A model generated the notes under the pieces. That model worked only from the letters and a program-made list of their open reading frames with translations. It did not search any database and was not told where the DNA came from. DNA of 64,000 nt from the NCBI GenBank assembly GCA_905215525.1, contig CAJMQJ010000002.1, positions 62,001 to 126,000 on the forward strand, read 5' to 3'. Shown here one piece after another: positions 17,795 to 27,190 of the stretch; position 1 is the first letter of the stretch; every line of letters starts with the position of its first letter. The translations under genes and the position numbers were made by a program. This DNA is from an uncultured bacterium (GTDB lineage Bacteria > Actinomycetota > Coriobacteriia > Coriobacteriales > Coriobacteriaceae).

Positions 17795-18517
17795 TTGTCC
17801 GACATCCGATATAAACGCGTGCTTCTTAAGCTTTCCGGCGAAGCACTGATGGGCGACGGCCAATATGGCATTGACCCCAAGGTTACCGACCATCTTGCCA
17901 AGCAGGTCAAGGAGCTGCTCGCCGTTGGCCATGAGGTCGGCGTCGTTGTCGGCGGCGGCAATATTTTCCGCGGCATGGCAGGCGCTGCCGGTGGCATGGA
18001 GCGTGCTCAGGCCGACTACATGGGCATGCTGGCAACCGTTATGAACGCGCTCGCTCTGCAGGATGCCTTCGAGCATAACGATGTTCCCTGCCGCGTGATG
18101 AGCGCTATCCAGATGAACGAGATCTGCGAGCCCTATATTCGCCGTCGCGCTATCAACCACCTTTCCAAGGGCAACGTTGTTATTTTTGCCGCCGGTTCGG
18201 GTAATCCGTACTTTACGACCGACACCGCCGCGGCTCTTCGTGCGTGCGAGATCGGCGCCGAGATTCTGATTAAAGCCACCAAGGTTGACGGCATCTACGA
18301 CAAGGATCCCGTCAAGTGCGCCGATGCCGTCCGTTTTGACAAGATTACTTATCACGAGGTTCTCGTTCGCGGCCTGCAGGTTATGGATTCCACGGCTACG
18401 GCCCTGTGCCAGGATAACCGTATGCCTATTTTGGTCCTCAACATCGATGGCGAGGACACCGTCAAACGCGCGCTCGCGGGTGAGCCCGTCGGCACGCTCG
18501 TCTATCAGGAGGATTAA
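17795..18517 (+). CDS. pyrH: Uridylate kinase
   Basis: A 240-residue hexameric UMP kinase of the amino acid kinase fold, producing UDP. KLSGEALMGDGQYGID, VGVVVGGGNIFRG and the late TKVDGIYDKDP match the family. The start is TTG 17795, five bases after AAAGGAGGA; no ATG or GTG fits. frr follows with a two-base gap, as is common. Confidence 0.97.
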   Translation: MSDIRYKRVLLKLSGEALMGDGQYGIDPKVTDHLAKQVKELLAVGHEVGVVVGGGNIFRGMAGAAGGMERAQADYMGMLATVMNALALQDAFEHNDVPCRVMSAIQMNEICEPYIRRRAINHLSKGNVVIFAAGSGNPYFTTDTAAALRACEIGAEILIKATKVDGIYDKDPVKCADAVRFDKITYHEVLVRGLQVMDSTATALCQDNRMPILVLNIDGEDTVKRALAGEPVGTLVYQED

Positions 18518-18519
18518 GC

Positions 18520-19056
18520 ATGGCAGAGAACATCACCGCCCATATGGATAAGTCGCTCGAGTCCCTCAAGCATAACTTCTCCAAGGTCCGTACCGGTCGC
18601 GCCAACGCCAACATTCTGTCCGACATCACCGTCGATTATTACGGTGTCCCCACGCCGGTCACGCAGGTTGCCGCCGTCAAGACCCCCGAGGCTCACATGC
18701 TGCTCATCGAGCCGTGGGACAAGGCCCTCATCAACGCTATCGTCAAGGCCATCGGCGCTTCCGATCTGGGTATTACCCCCAACTCCGATGGCACCGTCGT
18801 TCGTCTTCCGTTCCCGGCTCCCACTGAGGAGCGCCGTCGCGAGCTCGTCAAGGAGTGCCGCGAGTACGCCGAGCAGGCCAAGGTGTCTATCCGTAACATC
18901 CGTCGCGACTTCAACAACAAGCTCGAGCGCGATGAGGAGCTCACCGAGGACGATGTCCGTCGCGAGCAGGCCAAGGTCCAGAAGCACACCGATGAGTATG
19001 TCGCCAAGGTCGAGGAGCTTCTGAAGGAAAAAGAAGCCGAGGTCATGGAGATCTAA
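18520..19056 (+). CDS. frr: Ribosome recycling factor
   Basis: A 178-residue RRF, which with EF-G splits post-termination ribosomes. It has the typical long three-helix bundle with VRTGRANANIL, PEAHMLLIEPWDK and ITPNSDGTVVRLPFPAPTEERRRELVK (residues about 86-112). Slightly shorter than the usual 185. AGGAGG overlaps the pyrH stop. Confidence 0.97.
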   Translation: MAENITAHMDKSLESLKHNFSKVRTGRANANILSDITVDYYGVPTPVTQVAAVKTPEAHMLLIEPWDKALINAIVKAIGASDLGITPNSDGTVVRLPFPAPTEERRRELVKECREYAEQAKVSIRNIRRDFNNKLERDEELTEDDVRREQAKVQKHTDEYVAKVEELLKEKEAEVMEI

Positions 19057-19057
19057 G

Positions 19058-19852
19058 GTGCAATACGACGAGCATAAACTGGTCGAGTACTTTGCCGACG
19101 CCCCTGTGGGCGTCGGTTTTTCCGACCTTGACCTCAATAACATTCCGCACCATATCTCGTGCATCATGGACGGCAACGGTCGTTGGGCCACATCGCGCGG
19201 TCTTGCACGCACCGAGGGCCACAAGGCGGGTATCGTCTCCCTTCGCGAGATTATTACCGCCTGCGTGCGTCTGGGCGTCGACGTGCTTTCGGCCTATGCG
19301 TTTTCTACCGAAAACTGGAACCGCCCGCAGCATGAGGTCAACGTCTTGATGCACCTGTTTGCCAAGACGTTTATCGACGAGCTGCCGCTTCTGAAGCGCG
19401 AAAACGTGCGCGTTGTCTTTTTGGGTGACATTTCCGCGCTGCCCAAGAAGACCCGCGACGTTTTTGAACGCGGTCTTGCCGAGTGCGCCAATCACACCGG
19501 TATGACGCTGGCGCTTGCCGTCAACTACGGCGCGCGTGCCGAGATTACCCGCGCTGTCCGTCAAATCGCACTCGACGCTGCCGCCGGTAAGATCGATCCT
19601 GGCGCAATTGATGACGACATGGTGGCTTCCCACCTCTATACCGCCGGCCTTCCCGATCCTGAGCTTGTGATTCGCACTTCTGGTGAGCTGCGTCTTTCGA
19701 ACTATCTGCTGTGGCAGGTGGCTTATTCCGAATTCTACGTCACCGATACCTATTGGCCCGACTTTGATCGTTGGGGCCTTGTCGACGCCATTTTGGCCTA
19801 TCAGGGCCGTGACCGTAGGTTTGGTGGACTGAGCAAGACCGAGGAGGCTTAA
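19058..19852 (+). CDS. uppS: Isoprenyl transferase (undecaprenyl diphosphate synthase family)
   Basis: A 264-residue cis-prenyltransferase that makes the C55 lipid carrier for cell wall synthesis from FPP and IPP. The active-site loop CIMDGNGRWATSRGLARTEGHK, LSAYAFSTENWNRP and late RTSGELRLSNYLLWQVAYSEFY (in parts) are signatures. The start GTG 19058 follows frr after one base. About 30 residues precede the first conserved strand. It is upstream of cdsA, dxr and ispG, linking lipid and isoprenoid steps. Confidence 0.96.
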   Translation: MQYDEHKLVEYFADAPVGVGFSDLDLNNIPHHISCIMDGNGRWATSRGLARTEGHKAGIVSLREIITACVRLGVDVLSAYAFSTENWNRPQHEVNVLMHLFAKTFIDELPLLKRENVRVVFLGDISALPKKTRDVFERGLAECANHTGMTLALAVNYGARAEITRAVRQIALDAAAGKIDPGAIDDDMVASHLYTAGLPDPELVIRTSGELRLSNYLLWQVAYSEFYVTDTYWPDFDRWGLVDAILAYQGRDRRFGGLSKTEEA

Positions 19853-19854
19853 TC

Positions 19855-20769
19855 GTGTCCGATCGTCCCAAGGCATCTGCTCCCAAGACGCCAGTTTCCG
19901 CGGCGCCTGCGCGCAAGGCTGCCGCTGCGGGAGCACCTGCAGCAAAGAGCGGCACCGGTTCGTGGCTGGCGGGCTTTATCACCCGTGCCGCCGCCGGTAT
20001 CGTCTACGCCGTTGTCTTTATCCTGTGCCTGGTTTTGGGTATCGTGCCCACGGCCATCTTTGTTTCTGTCATGAGCGGTCTGTGCTGCTATGAGTTTTTC
20101 CGTATGACGAGGCTCGATGGCAAGATGGCTAACGAGCGCATGGGTATCGCTGCCGCCGTACTCTTTCCGCTGTCGGCGTTGGGCGATTCGATGTTGCTGA
20201 ATGCCCTGCTTTTTGCCCTGATGCTCGCTGTGGGCATTTGGTATGTTTGGTCGCCGCGTACCCGCATCTCTGATGTGGCCGTGACGCTCATGGGTCCCAT
20301 CTACACTGGCTTTATGCTGTCGGCTATCGTGCTGCTGCGCGATGCCGTGCCCGGTTTTGCCGGCGCCCTGCTTTCAGTGGGCGTTTGCGCGTCCCTTTGG
20401 GTCTCCGATTCGTTTGCCTACATCGTGGGCAGCCGTATCGGCAAACACAAGATGGTTCCCAAGATCTCTCCCAAAAAGAGCTGGGAGGGGTTTGTTGGCG
20501 GCATCCTGGGCTCGGTTTTGATTTGGCTCATCCTGTGGGCGACGCACTTCTACAAGCTCAGCCTGCCCTATGCGCTGCTGTGCGGCGTGGTCGTGTCCAT
20601 TCTGGGCGTTATCGGCGACCTTATCGAGTCGCGCATCAAGCGCGGTGTGGGCGTCAAGGATTCCGGCAACCTTATCCCGGGCCACGGCGGAATGCTCGAT
20701 CGTAGCGATTCGCTTATCTTCGGCTGCATCACCGCACAGCTGTTGCTGATGATCGGAGGCGTGCTGTAA
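19855..20769 (+). CDS. cdsA: Phosphatidate cytidylyltransferase
   Basis: A 304-residue integral membrane enzyme that makes CDP-diacylglycerol from CTP and phosphatidate. A basic, Ala/Pro-rich cytoplasmic N-terminus of about 35 residues leads into roughly eight membrane segments. The CDP-DAG synthase signature is present: IKRGVGVKDSGNLIPGHGG, followed by MLDRSD. GTG 19855 begins two bases after uppS, and its stop overlaps the dxr ATG. Confidence 0.95.
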   Translation: MSDRPKASAPKTPVSAAPARKAAAAGAPAAKSGTGSWLAGFITRAAAGIVYAVVFILCLVLGIVPTAIFVSVMSGLCCYEFFRMTRLDGKMANERMGIAAAVLFPLSALGDSMLLNALLFALMLAVGIWYVWSPRTRISDVAVTLMGPIYTGFMLSAIVLLRDAVPGFAGALLSVGVCASLWVSDSFAYIVGSRIGKHKMVPKISPKKSWEGFVGGILGSVLIWLILWATHFYKLSLPYALLCGVVVSILGVIGDLIESRIKRGVGVKDSGNLIPGHGGMLDRSDSLIFGCITAQLLLMIGGVL

Positions 20770-21956
20770 TGTCCTTCCAGACGACGTATGGCCCCGATGG
20801 ACGCCTTCGCGTTGCCATCCTGGGTTGTACGGGCTCTATCGGCACCCAGGCGCTCGATGTGTGCCGCCAGCATGCCGATTGCCTGCAGGTGACGGCGCTG
20901 TCCGTTAACTCCAGTACCCTCGAGCTCGTTGCCGCTGCCCGCGAGTTCTCGGTTTCGGCGGTTGCCGTGGCCGATGTCGCTCATGGCGATGATGCCGTGC
21001 TGCAGGAGTTGCCCGAGGGAACGAAGCTCGGCGTTGGCGCGCAGGCGGTTTGCGAGCTCGCGCGTCGCGACGATGTCGACTGCGTGCTTGTCGCTATTGT
21101 GGGCGCCGCCGGTCTCGAGGCGAGCCATGCGGCCTTGACCTCGAATAAGCGCCTTGCCCTTGCCAACAAGGAGTCCCTCGTCGTCGGTGGCGACTTGCTT
21201 ATGCCGTTGGCGCAACGGGGCCAGCTTATTCCAGTTGACTCTGAGCATTCCGCCATCTACCAGTGCTATCTGGGTGAGAACCCGCGCGAGGCCCACTGCA
21301 TTTGGCTCACCTGCTCGGGCGGTCCGTTCTTTGGCCGCACGCGCGACGAGCTCAATCGCGTGACGCGTGCCGATGCCCTCGCACATCCCACGTGGGCCAT
21401 GGGTGCCAAGATCACCATCGACTCCGCCACCCTCATGAACAAGGGCCTGGAGCGCATCGAGGCCATGCACCTGTTTAACTGCGACCTCGATTTCATTAAC
21501 GTGGTCGTGCAGCGTCAGTCCAAGATTCACTCTATGGTCGAGTTTGCCGACGGCTCCGTGATGGCGCATCTCGGTGCTTCCGACATGCGTATTCCCATCC
21601 AGTTCGCGTTCTCGTATCCCGAGCGTTGGGATACCCCGGCGCCTCGTATCGATTTCCGCGAGCTGGGGCAGCTCACGTTTGATGCTGCCGACATGGATAC
21701 CTTCCGCTGTCTGGCACTGGCCGAGCGTGCCGGCAAGACGGGTGGCACCATGCCGTGCGTGCTCAATGCCGCCAACGAGGTCGCCGTCGATGCCTTCCTG
21801 CACGATGGCTGCAGCTTTACCGATATCGATCGCATTGTGGAATCCTGCATGGACGCCCACGATATGCAGGTGGTCGATTCGTTTGAGCAGCTTCGCGACA
21901 TCGATGCGTGGGCGCGTGAAAAGGCTGCGCAGGTGCTCGCCGCAACCCGTTCCTAA
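20769..21956 (+). CDS. dxr: 1-deoxy-D-xylulose 5-phosphate reductoisomerase
   Basis: A 395-residue DXR, the second step of the MEP isoprenoid pathway, NADPH-dependent. ILGCTGSIGTQALDVCRQH is the nucleotide loop, ANKESLVVGG and PVDSEHSAIYQ the catalytic metal region, and SGGPFFG and ATLMNKGLE follow as usual. ispG lies two genes downstream, so two MEP steps share the operon. The ATG overlaps the end of cdsA. Confidence 0.97.
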   Translation: MSFQTTYGPDGRLRVAILGCTGSIGTQALDVCRQHADCLQVTALSVNSSTLELVAAAREFSVSAVAVADVAHGDDAVLQELPEGTKLGVGAQAVCELARRDDVDCVLVAIVGAAGLEASHAALTSNKRLALANKESLVVGGDLLMPLAQRGQLIPVDSEHSAIYQCYLGENPREAHCIWLTCSGGPFFGRTRDELNRVTRADALAHPTWAMGAKITIDSATLMNKGLERIEAMHLFNCDLDFINVVVQRQSKIHSMVEFADGSVMAHLGASDMRIPIQFAFSYPERWDTPAPRIDFRELGQLTFDAADMDTFRCLALAERAGKTGGTMPCVLNAANEVAVDAFLHDGCSFTDIDRIVESCMDAHDMQVVDSFEQLRDIDAWAREKAAQVLAATRS

Positions 21957-21981
21957 CCCATAAGGATTGCTTTTTCGTTTT

Positions 21982-23343
21982 ATGGATACTGTTCTGAGCG
22001 TTCTCTCATCGGTCTTTTGGGGCCTGCTGATGCTTTCCGTCCTCGTGTTTTTGCACGAGGGCGGCCACTTTTTGGCGGCGCGTGCCTGCGGCGTCCGTGT
22101 GACCGAGTTCTTTTTGGGTCTGCCGTGCCGCTTTGACATCCATTACACGTCGCGTCGCATTGGAACCAAGTTTGGCGTGACCCCGCTGCTGCTGGGTGGC
22201 TACGCTGCCATCTGCGGTATGGATCCGACCGATGTTTCGTGCGCCGACCGCGTGCTCGCGGCTATCTATCGTCATGGTCGCGTGACCGTGGCCGACCTTG
22301 CTGTCGAGCTCGAGCTTTCCGAGGAGGATGTGCTCGAGGCATGCGCCCTTTTGCTGGGCTGGGGCTCCATCGCGCCCTGGTATGAGGAAGGGGAGAAGCC
22401 CTCGCCGAGCTACTATCCCACCAAATATCAGACGTTGCCGCGAGACACGGCAGGCTATACCACCTTTGATGGTCGTCGTTTCGATCGCGAACATGCGACT
22501 GCCGAGGGCGATGTGTGGGAGCTGCCGTGCGGCGAGGCCGAGTTCCTTGCGCAAGAGCGCTCGCACACCTATCTTGGCCAAGGCTTTCTCAAGCGCGCCT
22601 TTATGCTGCTCGCGGGCATTATCGTCAATATCTTGACGGGTTTTTTGCTCCTTATGAGCATCTATTCCATTGCGGGTGTCACCGTGCCGATGGATACCAA
22701 CGTGATCGGTCAGGTTGACGAGGGGTCTATTGCCGCCAAGGCGGGTATCGAGGGCGGTGACGCGATCCTTTCGGTTGACGGTGTCTCATGTTCCACTTGG
22801 ATGGATGTCTACGATGCCATCGGCAAGGCTGCCGGTAAGGACGATATCGCCATCGAGTACGAGCGTGACGGCAAGCAGCATTCGACCACGGTTGCGCTCA
22901 AAGAGGACGAGCGCCTAGGTGTGTATGCCTCTACGCAGGTGGTCCGTTTAGACCCCATCACGTCGGCTCGCCTGTCGTTCTCCTATGTCGTGCAGACAGC
23001 GGATGGCGTGATGCGCCTGCTCCAGCCGCAGCATACGATGGAGATTCTCGATCAGTCTTCTTCGATCGTGGGTATTAGCGTTATGTCCTCACAGGCTGCT
23101 GCTGCCGGCCCTGCCACGTTCCTTTCGTTTGCCGCCCTCATTTCGTTCTCGCTTGGCTTTATGAACCTGCTGCCCATCCCACCACTCGATGGCGGCAAGC
23201 TGGTCATCGAGATCATTCAAAAGATTGCGGGCCGCGAGCTTCCGCTCAAGGTCCAGACGATTGTGAGCTATGTGGGCATCGCGCTCTTTGCGCTGCTGTT
23301 TGTCTATATGCTTCGTTCCGACATCCTTCGATTTATTCTGTAG
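21982..23343 (+). CDS. rseP: Site-2 protease (RseP/RasP-like) with an extra winged-helix-like insert
   Basis: A 453-residue intramembrane zinc metalloprotease that cuts anti-sigma factors or signal peptide remnants. H25-E-G-G-H29 lies in the first membrane segment, PLLLGGYAAICG follows, then a PDZ domain (about 235-320) and NLLPIPPLDGGKL in the late membrane segments. Between about residues 82 and 200 is an extra stretch whose first half (RVLAAIYRHGRVTVADLA...) looks like a winged helix. The ATG at 21982 is 15 bases from AAGGA; a TTG at 21967 abuts it, so the start is uncertain. Confidence 0.9.
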   Translation: MDTVLSVLSSVFWGLLMLSVLVFLHEGGHFLAARACGVRVTEFFLGLPCRFDIHYTSRRIGTKFGVTPLLLGGYAAICGMDPTDVSCADRVLAAIYRHGRVTVADLAVELELSEEDVLEACALLLGWGSIAPWYEEGEKPSPSYYPTKYQTLPRDTAGYTTFDGRRFDREHATAEGDVWELPCGEAEFLAQERSHTYLGQGFLKRAFMLLAGIIVNILTGFLLLMSIYSIAGVTVPMDTNVIGQVDEGSIAAKAGIEGGDAILSVDGVSCSTWMDVYDAIGKAAGKDDIAIEYERDGKQHSTTVALKEDERLGVYASTQVVRLDPITSARLSFSYVVQTADGVMRLLQPQHTMEILDQSSSIVGISVMSSQAAAAGPATFLSFAALISFSLGFMNLLPIPPLDGGKLVIEIIQKIAGRELPLKVQTIVSYVGIALFALLFVYMLRSDILRFIL

Positions 23344-23356
23344 GGGAGTGTTTGGT

Positions 23357-24439
23357 TTGTCTTTATCCCATCCTTTGCCTCGCGAGCTGACGCGCCCCGT
23401 GCATGTGGGCAGCGTGCAGATCGGTGGCGGCGCGCCTGTGGTGGTCCAATCTATGACCTGCACCGATACTGCTGATGCCCAGGCAACGCTTGCGCAGGTG
23501 TGCGCGTTGGCGCAGGCTGGCTGCGATATCGTGCGCGTGAGTGTGCCCACCGAGGCCGCACTTGAGGGTTTCCGCACCATCTGCGCCGAGTCTCCGGTGC
23601 CGATTGTCGCCGATATCCACTTTAACCATAAACTCGCCATTGGTGCCGTTGAGGCCGGTGCTGCCAAGCTGCGCATCAATCCCGGCAATATTGGCGATTG
23701 GGCCAAGGTTGACGCGGTGATCGATGCTGCGGGTGCCGCGGGCTGTGCGATTCGTATCGGCGTCAATGCCGGTTCGCTTGAGCAGGATATCGCCGAGCGC
23801 GACGACCTCACGCAGCCCGAAAAGCTCGTGATGTCGAGTGAACGCTTTGTGCGGCACTTTGAGGACCGTGGGTTTACCAACATCGTGCTATCCGCCAAGG
23901 CCCATAGCGTACAGACGACACTTGATACCTATCGCGCCCTGTCGCGCGAGATACCGCATGTTCCGCTCCACCTGGGCGTGACGGAGGCGGGGACCAAGCT
24001 TCAGGGCACCATCAAGAGCTCTGTAGGCTTGGGTATCTTGCTTTCCGAAGGCATCGGTGACACCATGCGTGTGTCGCTCACGGCCGATCCGGTTGAGGAG
24101 CCGCCGGTCGCCTGGGGAATTCTACAGTCGCTGGGCCTGCGTCGCCGTGGTCCCGAGATTGTCTCGTGCCCCACGTGCGCCCGCTGCCAGGTTAACCTGA
24201 TTCCCATCGCCGAGGAGGTCACCGAGCGGCTTAAGAACTATTCCGCGCCGCTTTCGATCGCCGTGATGGGATGTGCGGTCAACGGCCCCGGAGAGGCATC
24301 TGACGCCGACCTGGGTGTTGCCTGCGGACGTGGTCAGGGCCTGCTCTTTTCGCATGGCCAGATCATTGGTAAAGTAGCTGAGGATCAAATTGTCGACGCG
24401 CTTATGGCCGAGGTCGACAAACTTATTGAGGAGAAATAA
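23357..24439 (+). CDS. ispG: 4-hydroxy-3-methylbut-2-enyl diphosphate synthase (IspG)
   Basis: A 360-residue iron-sulfur enzyme for the penultimate MEP step. The TIM barrel has VVVQSMTCTDTADA and PIVADIHFNHKLA, and the C-terminal 4Fe-4S domain carries SCPTCARCQ and MGCAVNGPGEA with the cluster cysteines. I place the start at TTG 23357, nine bases after GGGGAG; a GTG at 23348 touches the ribosome site. It ends directly before the proS ATG. Confidence 0.95.
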   Translation: MSLSHPLPRELTRPVHVGSVQIGGGAPVVVQSMTCTDTADAQATLAQVCALAQAGCDIVRVSVPTEAALEGFRTICAESPVPIVADIHFNHKLAIGAVEAGAAKLRINPGNIGDWAKVDAVIDAAGAAGCAIRIGVNAGSLEQDIAERDDLTQPEKLVMSSERFVRHFEDRGFTNIVLSAKAHSVQTTLDTYRALSREIPHVPLHLGVTEAGTKLQGTIKSSVGLGILLSEGIGDTMRVSLTADPVEEPPVAWGILQSLGLRRRGPEIVSCPTCARCQVNLIPIAEEVTERLKNYSAPLSIAVMGCAVNGPGEASDADLGVACGRGQGLLFSHGQIIGKVAEDQIVDALMAEVDKLIEEK

Positions 24440-26161
24440 ATGACCCGAGCAATGTATATGTCTAAGCTCTATGCGCCGACGCTCAAAGAGGATCCGGCGG
24501 ATGCCGAGCTAGCGAGCCACCGTCTGCTGCTTCGCGCTGGCATGATCCGCAAGGAGGCCGCCGGCCTGTATTCCTATCTGCCGCTCGCTTGGCGCTCGAT
24601 CCGCAAGATCGAGAACATCGTGCGCGACGAGATGGATGCCGCCGGTGCTCAGGAGCTCATGATGCCCATCATGGTCGATGCCGAGCTGTGGCGTGAGTCC
24701 GGCCGTATCGATGCCTATGGCAAGGAGCTTGTGCGCTTTGATGACCGCCACGGCCGCGAGTTTGTGCTCGGACCCACGCACGAGGAGACCGTGACTGCCC
24801 TGGTGCGCAATGAGTTGCGTTCCTACAAGCAGCTGCCAGTGAACCTCTATCACATCCAGGATAAGTTCCGCGACGAGTTCCGTCCCCGTTTTGGCCTGAT
24901 GCGCGGTCGCGAGTTCATCATGAAGGACGCCTACAGCTTCTCTGCCACGCAGGAGAGCCTGCAGGAGGAGTACGACAAGATGAAGCAGGCCTACGCTAAC
25001 ATCTGCGAGCGCTGCTACATCAAGGCTCTGCCCGTTGTCGCCGACTCCGGCGAGATCGGTGGCGATACCTCCGTCGAGTACATGGCTCTGGCTGACGCTG
25101 GCGAGGCCTCGCTCGTCTACTGCGACGATTGCGGTTTTGCCGCCGATGACGAGGCTGCAAGCACCAAGATCGTTGTGACCGAGGGCCCCGGCGACGGCAC
25201 GCTCACCAAGGTCGAGACTCCGGGTATGGGTACCATTGAGGCCGTCGCCAAGTTCTTTGGCTTCCCCGAGAACGGTACGCGAAAGTCGCTGGCGCTCATC
25301 GATGCCGAGGGCAAGCCCGTCGTGGCCATTGTCCCGGGCGATCATGAGCTCAACGACTGCAAGGCCGAGCATGTCTTTGGCAAGGGCTATCGCATGATGA
25401 CCGACGAGGAGCTCCAGGCCTACGGGCTGCATAAGGGCTTTATCGGACCTGTTAACCTGCCCGAGGGCATTCGTCTGGTTTGCGACGAGAGCCTGCACGA
25501 GTCCAAGCAGTGGGCCTGTGGCGCCAACGAGGCCGACTACCACTTTACCGGTGCCTGCCCCGAGCGCGACTTTACCGTCGATGAGTGGGCCGACCTAGTC
25601 ACCGTCGTCGCCGGCGATCCCTGCCCGCACTGCGGCAAGCCGCTCTCTGCTGCCCGCGGCATCGAGGTCTCCCAGGTGTTCCAGCTGGGCACCAAGTATT
25701 CCGAGGCTATGGGTGCCACCTTTATGGACGAGGACGGCAAGGAGAAGCCGCTCGTCATGGGTTGCTACGGCGTTGGTGTGTCCCGCTCGCTTGCTGCCGT
25801 CGTGGAGCAGCACAACGACGAACACGGCATCGTCTGGCCGGTCTCCGTTGCCCCGTACGAGGTCGCGGTGATTCCGCTTGATCCCAAGAAGGAGGAGTGC
25901 GCTACCGTCTGCGATCAGATTGTTGACGGTCTGTGCGCCGAGGGTATCGAGGTCGTCGTCGACGATCGCGACGAGCGTCCCGGCTTTAAGTTTGCCGATA
26001 ACGACCTCATGGGCTTCCCGTATCAGGTCGTTCTGGGCAAGCGCGGCCTTAAGAATGGCACGGTGGAGCTCAAGGACCGTGCTACCGGCGAGCGTGAGGA
26101 CGTGGCGATCGATGAGATCGTCGCTAAGGTCGCCGAGCTTGTGAAGGCAGCACGCCGTTAA
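24440..26161 (+). CDS. proS: Prolyl-tRNA synthetase (bacterial type)
   Basis: A 573-residue class II synthetase charging tRNA-Pro. Motif 2/3 regions include LGPTHEETVTALVRNE, RPRFGLMRGREFIMKDAYSF and the late MGCYGVGVSRSLAAVVEQ. Between them lies the YbaK-like editing insert (about 225-400) typical of bacterial ProS, which removes misacylated Ala. The gene starts immediately after ispG and ends the long rpsB-to-proS block. Confidence 0.97.
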   Translation: MTRAMYMSKLYAPTLKEDPADAELASHRLLLRAGMIRKEAAGLYSYLPLAWRSIRKIENIVRDEMDAAGAQELMMPIMVDAELWRESGRIDAYGKELVRFDDRHGREFVLGPTHEETVTALVRNELRSYKQLPVNLYHIQDKFRDEFRPRFGLMRGREFIMKDAYSFSATQESLQEEYDKMKQAYANICERCYIKALPVVADSGEIGGDTSVEYMALADAGEASLVYCDDCGFAADDEAASTKIVVTEGPGDGTLTKVETPGMGTIEAVAKFFGFPENGTRKSLALIDAEGKPVVAIVPGDHELNDCKAEHVFGKGYRMMTDEELQAYGLHKGFIGPVNLPEGIRLVCDESLHESKQWACGANEADYHFTGACPERDFTVDEWADLVTVVAGDPCPHCGKPLSAARGIEVSQVFQLGTKYSEAMGATFMDEDGKEKPLVMGCYGVGVSRSLAAVVEQHNDEHGIVWPVSVAPYEVAVIPLDPKKEECATVCDQIVDGLCAEGIEVVVDDRDERPGFKFADNDLMGFPYQVVLGKRGLKNGTVELKDRATGEREDVAIDEIVAKVAELVKAARR

Positions 26162-26191
26162 TCGACATTTCTGCTAGTAGATGTAATTGCG

Positions 26192-26239
26192 GGACTGCCC
26201 CGTATCTCTCTTAGGATGAGATGCGGGGCAGTCCTTTTT
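26192..26239 (+). terminator. Intrinsic terminator after proS
   Basis: A 17-bp stem beginning GGACTGCCCCG (26192) and ending GGGGCAGTCC (26234), with one G-T wobble, is followed by TTTTT. It is the strongest hairpin in the region. Confidence 0.95.
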
Positions 26240-26267
26240 GTTGCGTGAATTAGCTCGACGGGTAAAA

Positions 26268-26303
26268 GAAAACCCCACAGCCCATATGAGCTGTGGGGTT
26301 TTC
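26268..26303. terminator. Bidirectional terminator between proS and the APH-like gene
   Basis: GAAAACCCCACAGC (26268-26281) pairs perfectly with GCTGTGGGGTTTTC (26290-26303). A-rich and T-rich flanks allow it to stop transcription from either side, fitting its place between convergent genes. Confidence 0.88.
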
Positions 26304-26337
26304 TTGTGCCTCCGATGCGAAATAAATCGCTCAGATA

Positions 26338-27102
26338 TTACTGATAATCGACGACGTCGATCCAGTTCTTCAGGAACTCATCGTTCACGTTGCGCTTACG
26401 AGCGAGCTCGGAAGCGGCGACGATGCTCGTCCACTGACGCATGACCTGCATGGGCATGTCGGCGCGGTCGCAGTAGAGCTCCAGGTAGGCCTCAGCCTGA
26501 TCCTTGCTGTTGAGGGCGAAGAGCAGGTAGGTGGTGGCAACGTCGGCAGCAGGGGAGCCCTGGGTGGCGTGTGCCCAGTCGCACACATAGAGCTGGCCGT
26601 CGTCGCCGACGATGACGTTGGAGGGGTTGAAGTCGCCGTGGCAGACCTTGAACTCCTTGGTCATTCCGTCCAGACGCTCCTGAAGGTTGTAGCGCGTGGT
26701 GGCATTGAGCTGATCAAGGCTGTCGATCATGCGGGCGAACTTGTCGCGCTGACGGTTGAGCAGCGGGGAGGTGTAGCCGTGGATCTCGATCTGGAGGTCG
26801 ACGAACATCTCGAGATACTCACCAAAGCGCTGGGGCTCGGCAGTCATCTTCTCGGCAAGGGTGGTGCCCGGAACCTTCTCGGTCACGAGCGCCCAGCCGT
26901 TGGCGTTCTCGAGCTGGGAAACCTCGAGAGCCTTGGGGCTGCGGATGCCGCACTCATTGATGCGGGCAAGATTCAAAGCCTCGTTGAACACGTCGGAGAC
27001 AGGCTTGGTCTCGTTAAAGACCTTGACGATCTTGTCGCCCAGGTCGTAAACGACCTTGTTGCCACGGCGGACGAGCTCGGTCTTGGAATCGGGTAGCAGC
27101 AT
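26338..27102 (-). CDS. Aminoglycoside phosphotransferase (APH)-fold kinase-like protein
   Basis: A 254-residue protein of the APH/choline kinase superfamily. The catalytic loop VCHGDFNPSNVIVG (H-G-D-x-x-x-x-N) and the metal motif YVCDWAHA are intact, and the N-lobe has KIVKVFNE with a candidate ATP-binding Lys and NEALNLARI. The substrate cannot be read from sequence; such proteins phosphorylate small alcohols, sugars or drugs. It lies downstream of adhE on the same strand, 88 bases away. AAGGATG precedes the start. Calling it a resistance gene would not be justified. Confidence 0.75.
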   Translation of the reverse strand: MLLPDSKTELVRRGNKVVYDLGDKIVKVFNETKPVSDVFNEALNLARINECGIRSPKALEVSQLENANGWALVTEKVPGTTLAEKMTAEPQRFGEYLEMFVDLQIEIHGYTSPLLNRQRDKFARMIDSLDQLNATTRYNLQERLDGMTKEFKVCHGDFNPSNVIVGDDGQLYVCDWAHATQGSPAADVATTYLLFALNSKDQAEAYLELYCDRADMPMQVMRQWTSIVAASELARKRNVNDEFLKNWIDVVDYQ

Positions 27103-27134
27103 GGTTGCATCCTTTCAACGATGCGATAGAAGCG

Positions 27135-27173
27135 ACGGCGGGGGTGTGTGAAACACCCGTGCACCCCCGCCGT
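27135..27173 (-). other. Hairpin between adhE and the APH-like gene
   Basis: ACGGCGGGGGTG (27135-27146) pairs with CACCCCCGCCGT (27162-27173). On the minus strand the stem is preceded, not followed, by TTTTT, so it does not fit a classic terminator. It may mark the adhE mRNA 3' end or a processing site. Confidence 0.5.
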
Positions 27174-27190
27174 TAAAAACCGTGCTAAAA

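Noticed and set aside
26338..27102. Antibiotic resistance gene (aminoglycoside phosphotransferase)
   Set aside because: The kinase fold is shared by many housekeeping enzymes; no specific drug-modifying subfamily can be named and there is no mobile context on this side.
27135..27173. Intrinsic terminator of adhE
   Set aside because: The T run is before the stem on the transcribed strand, not after it.
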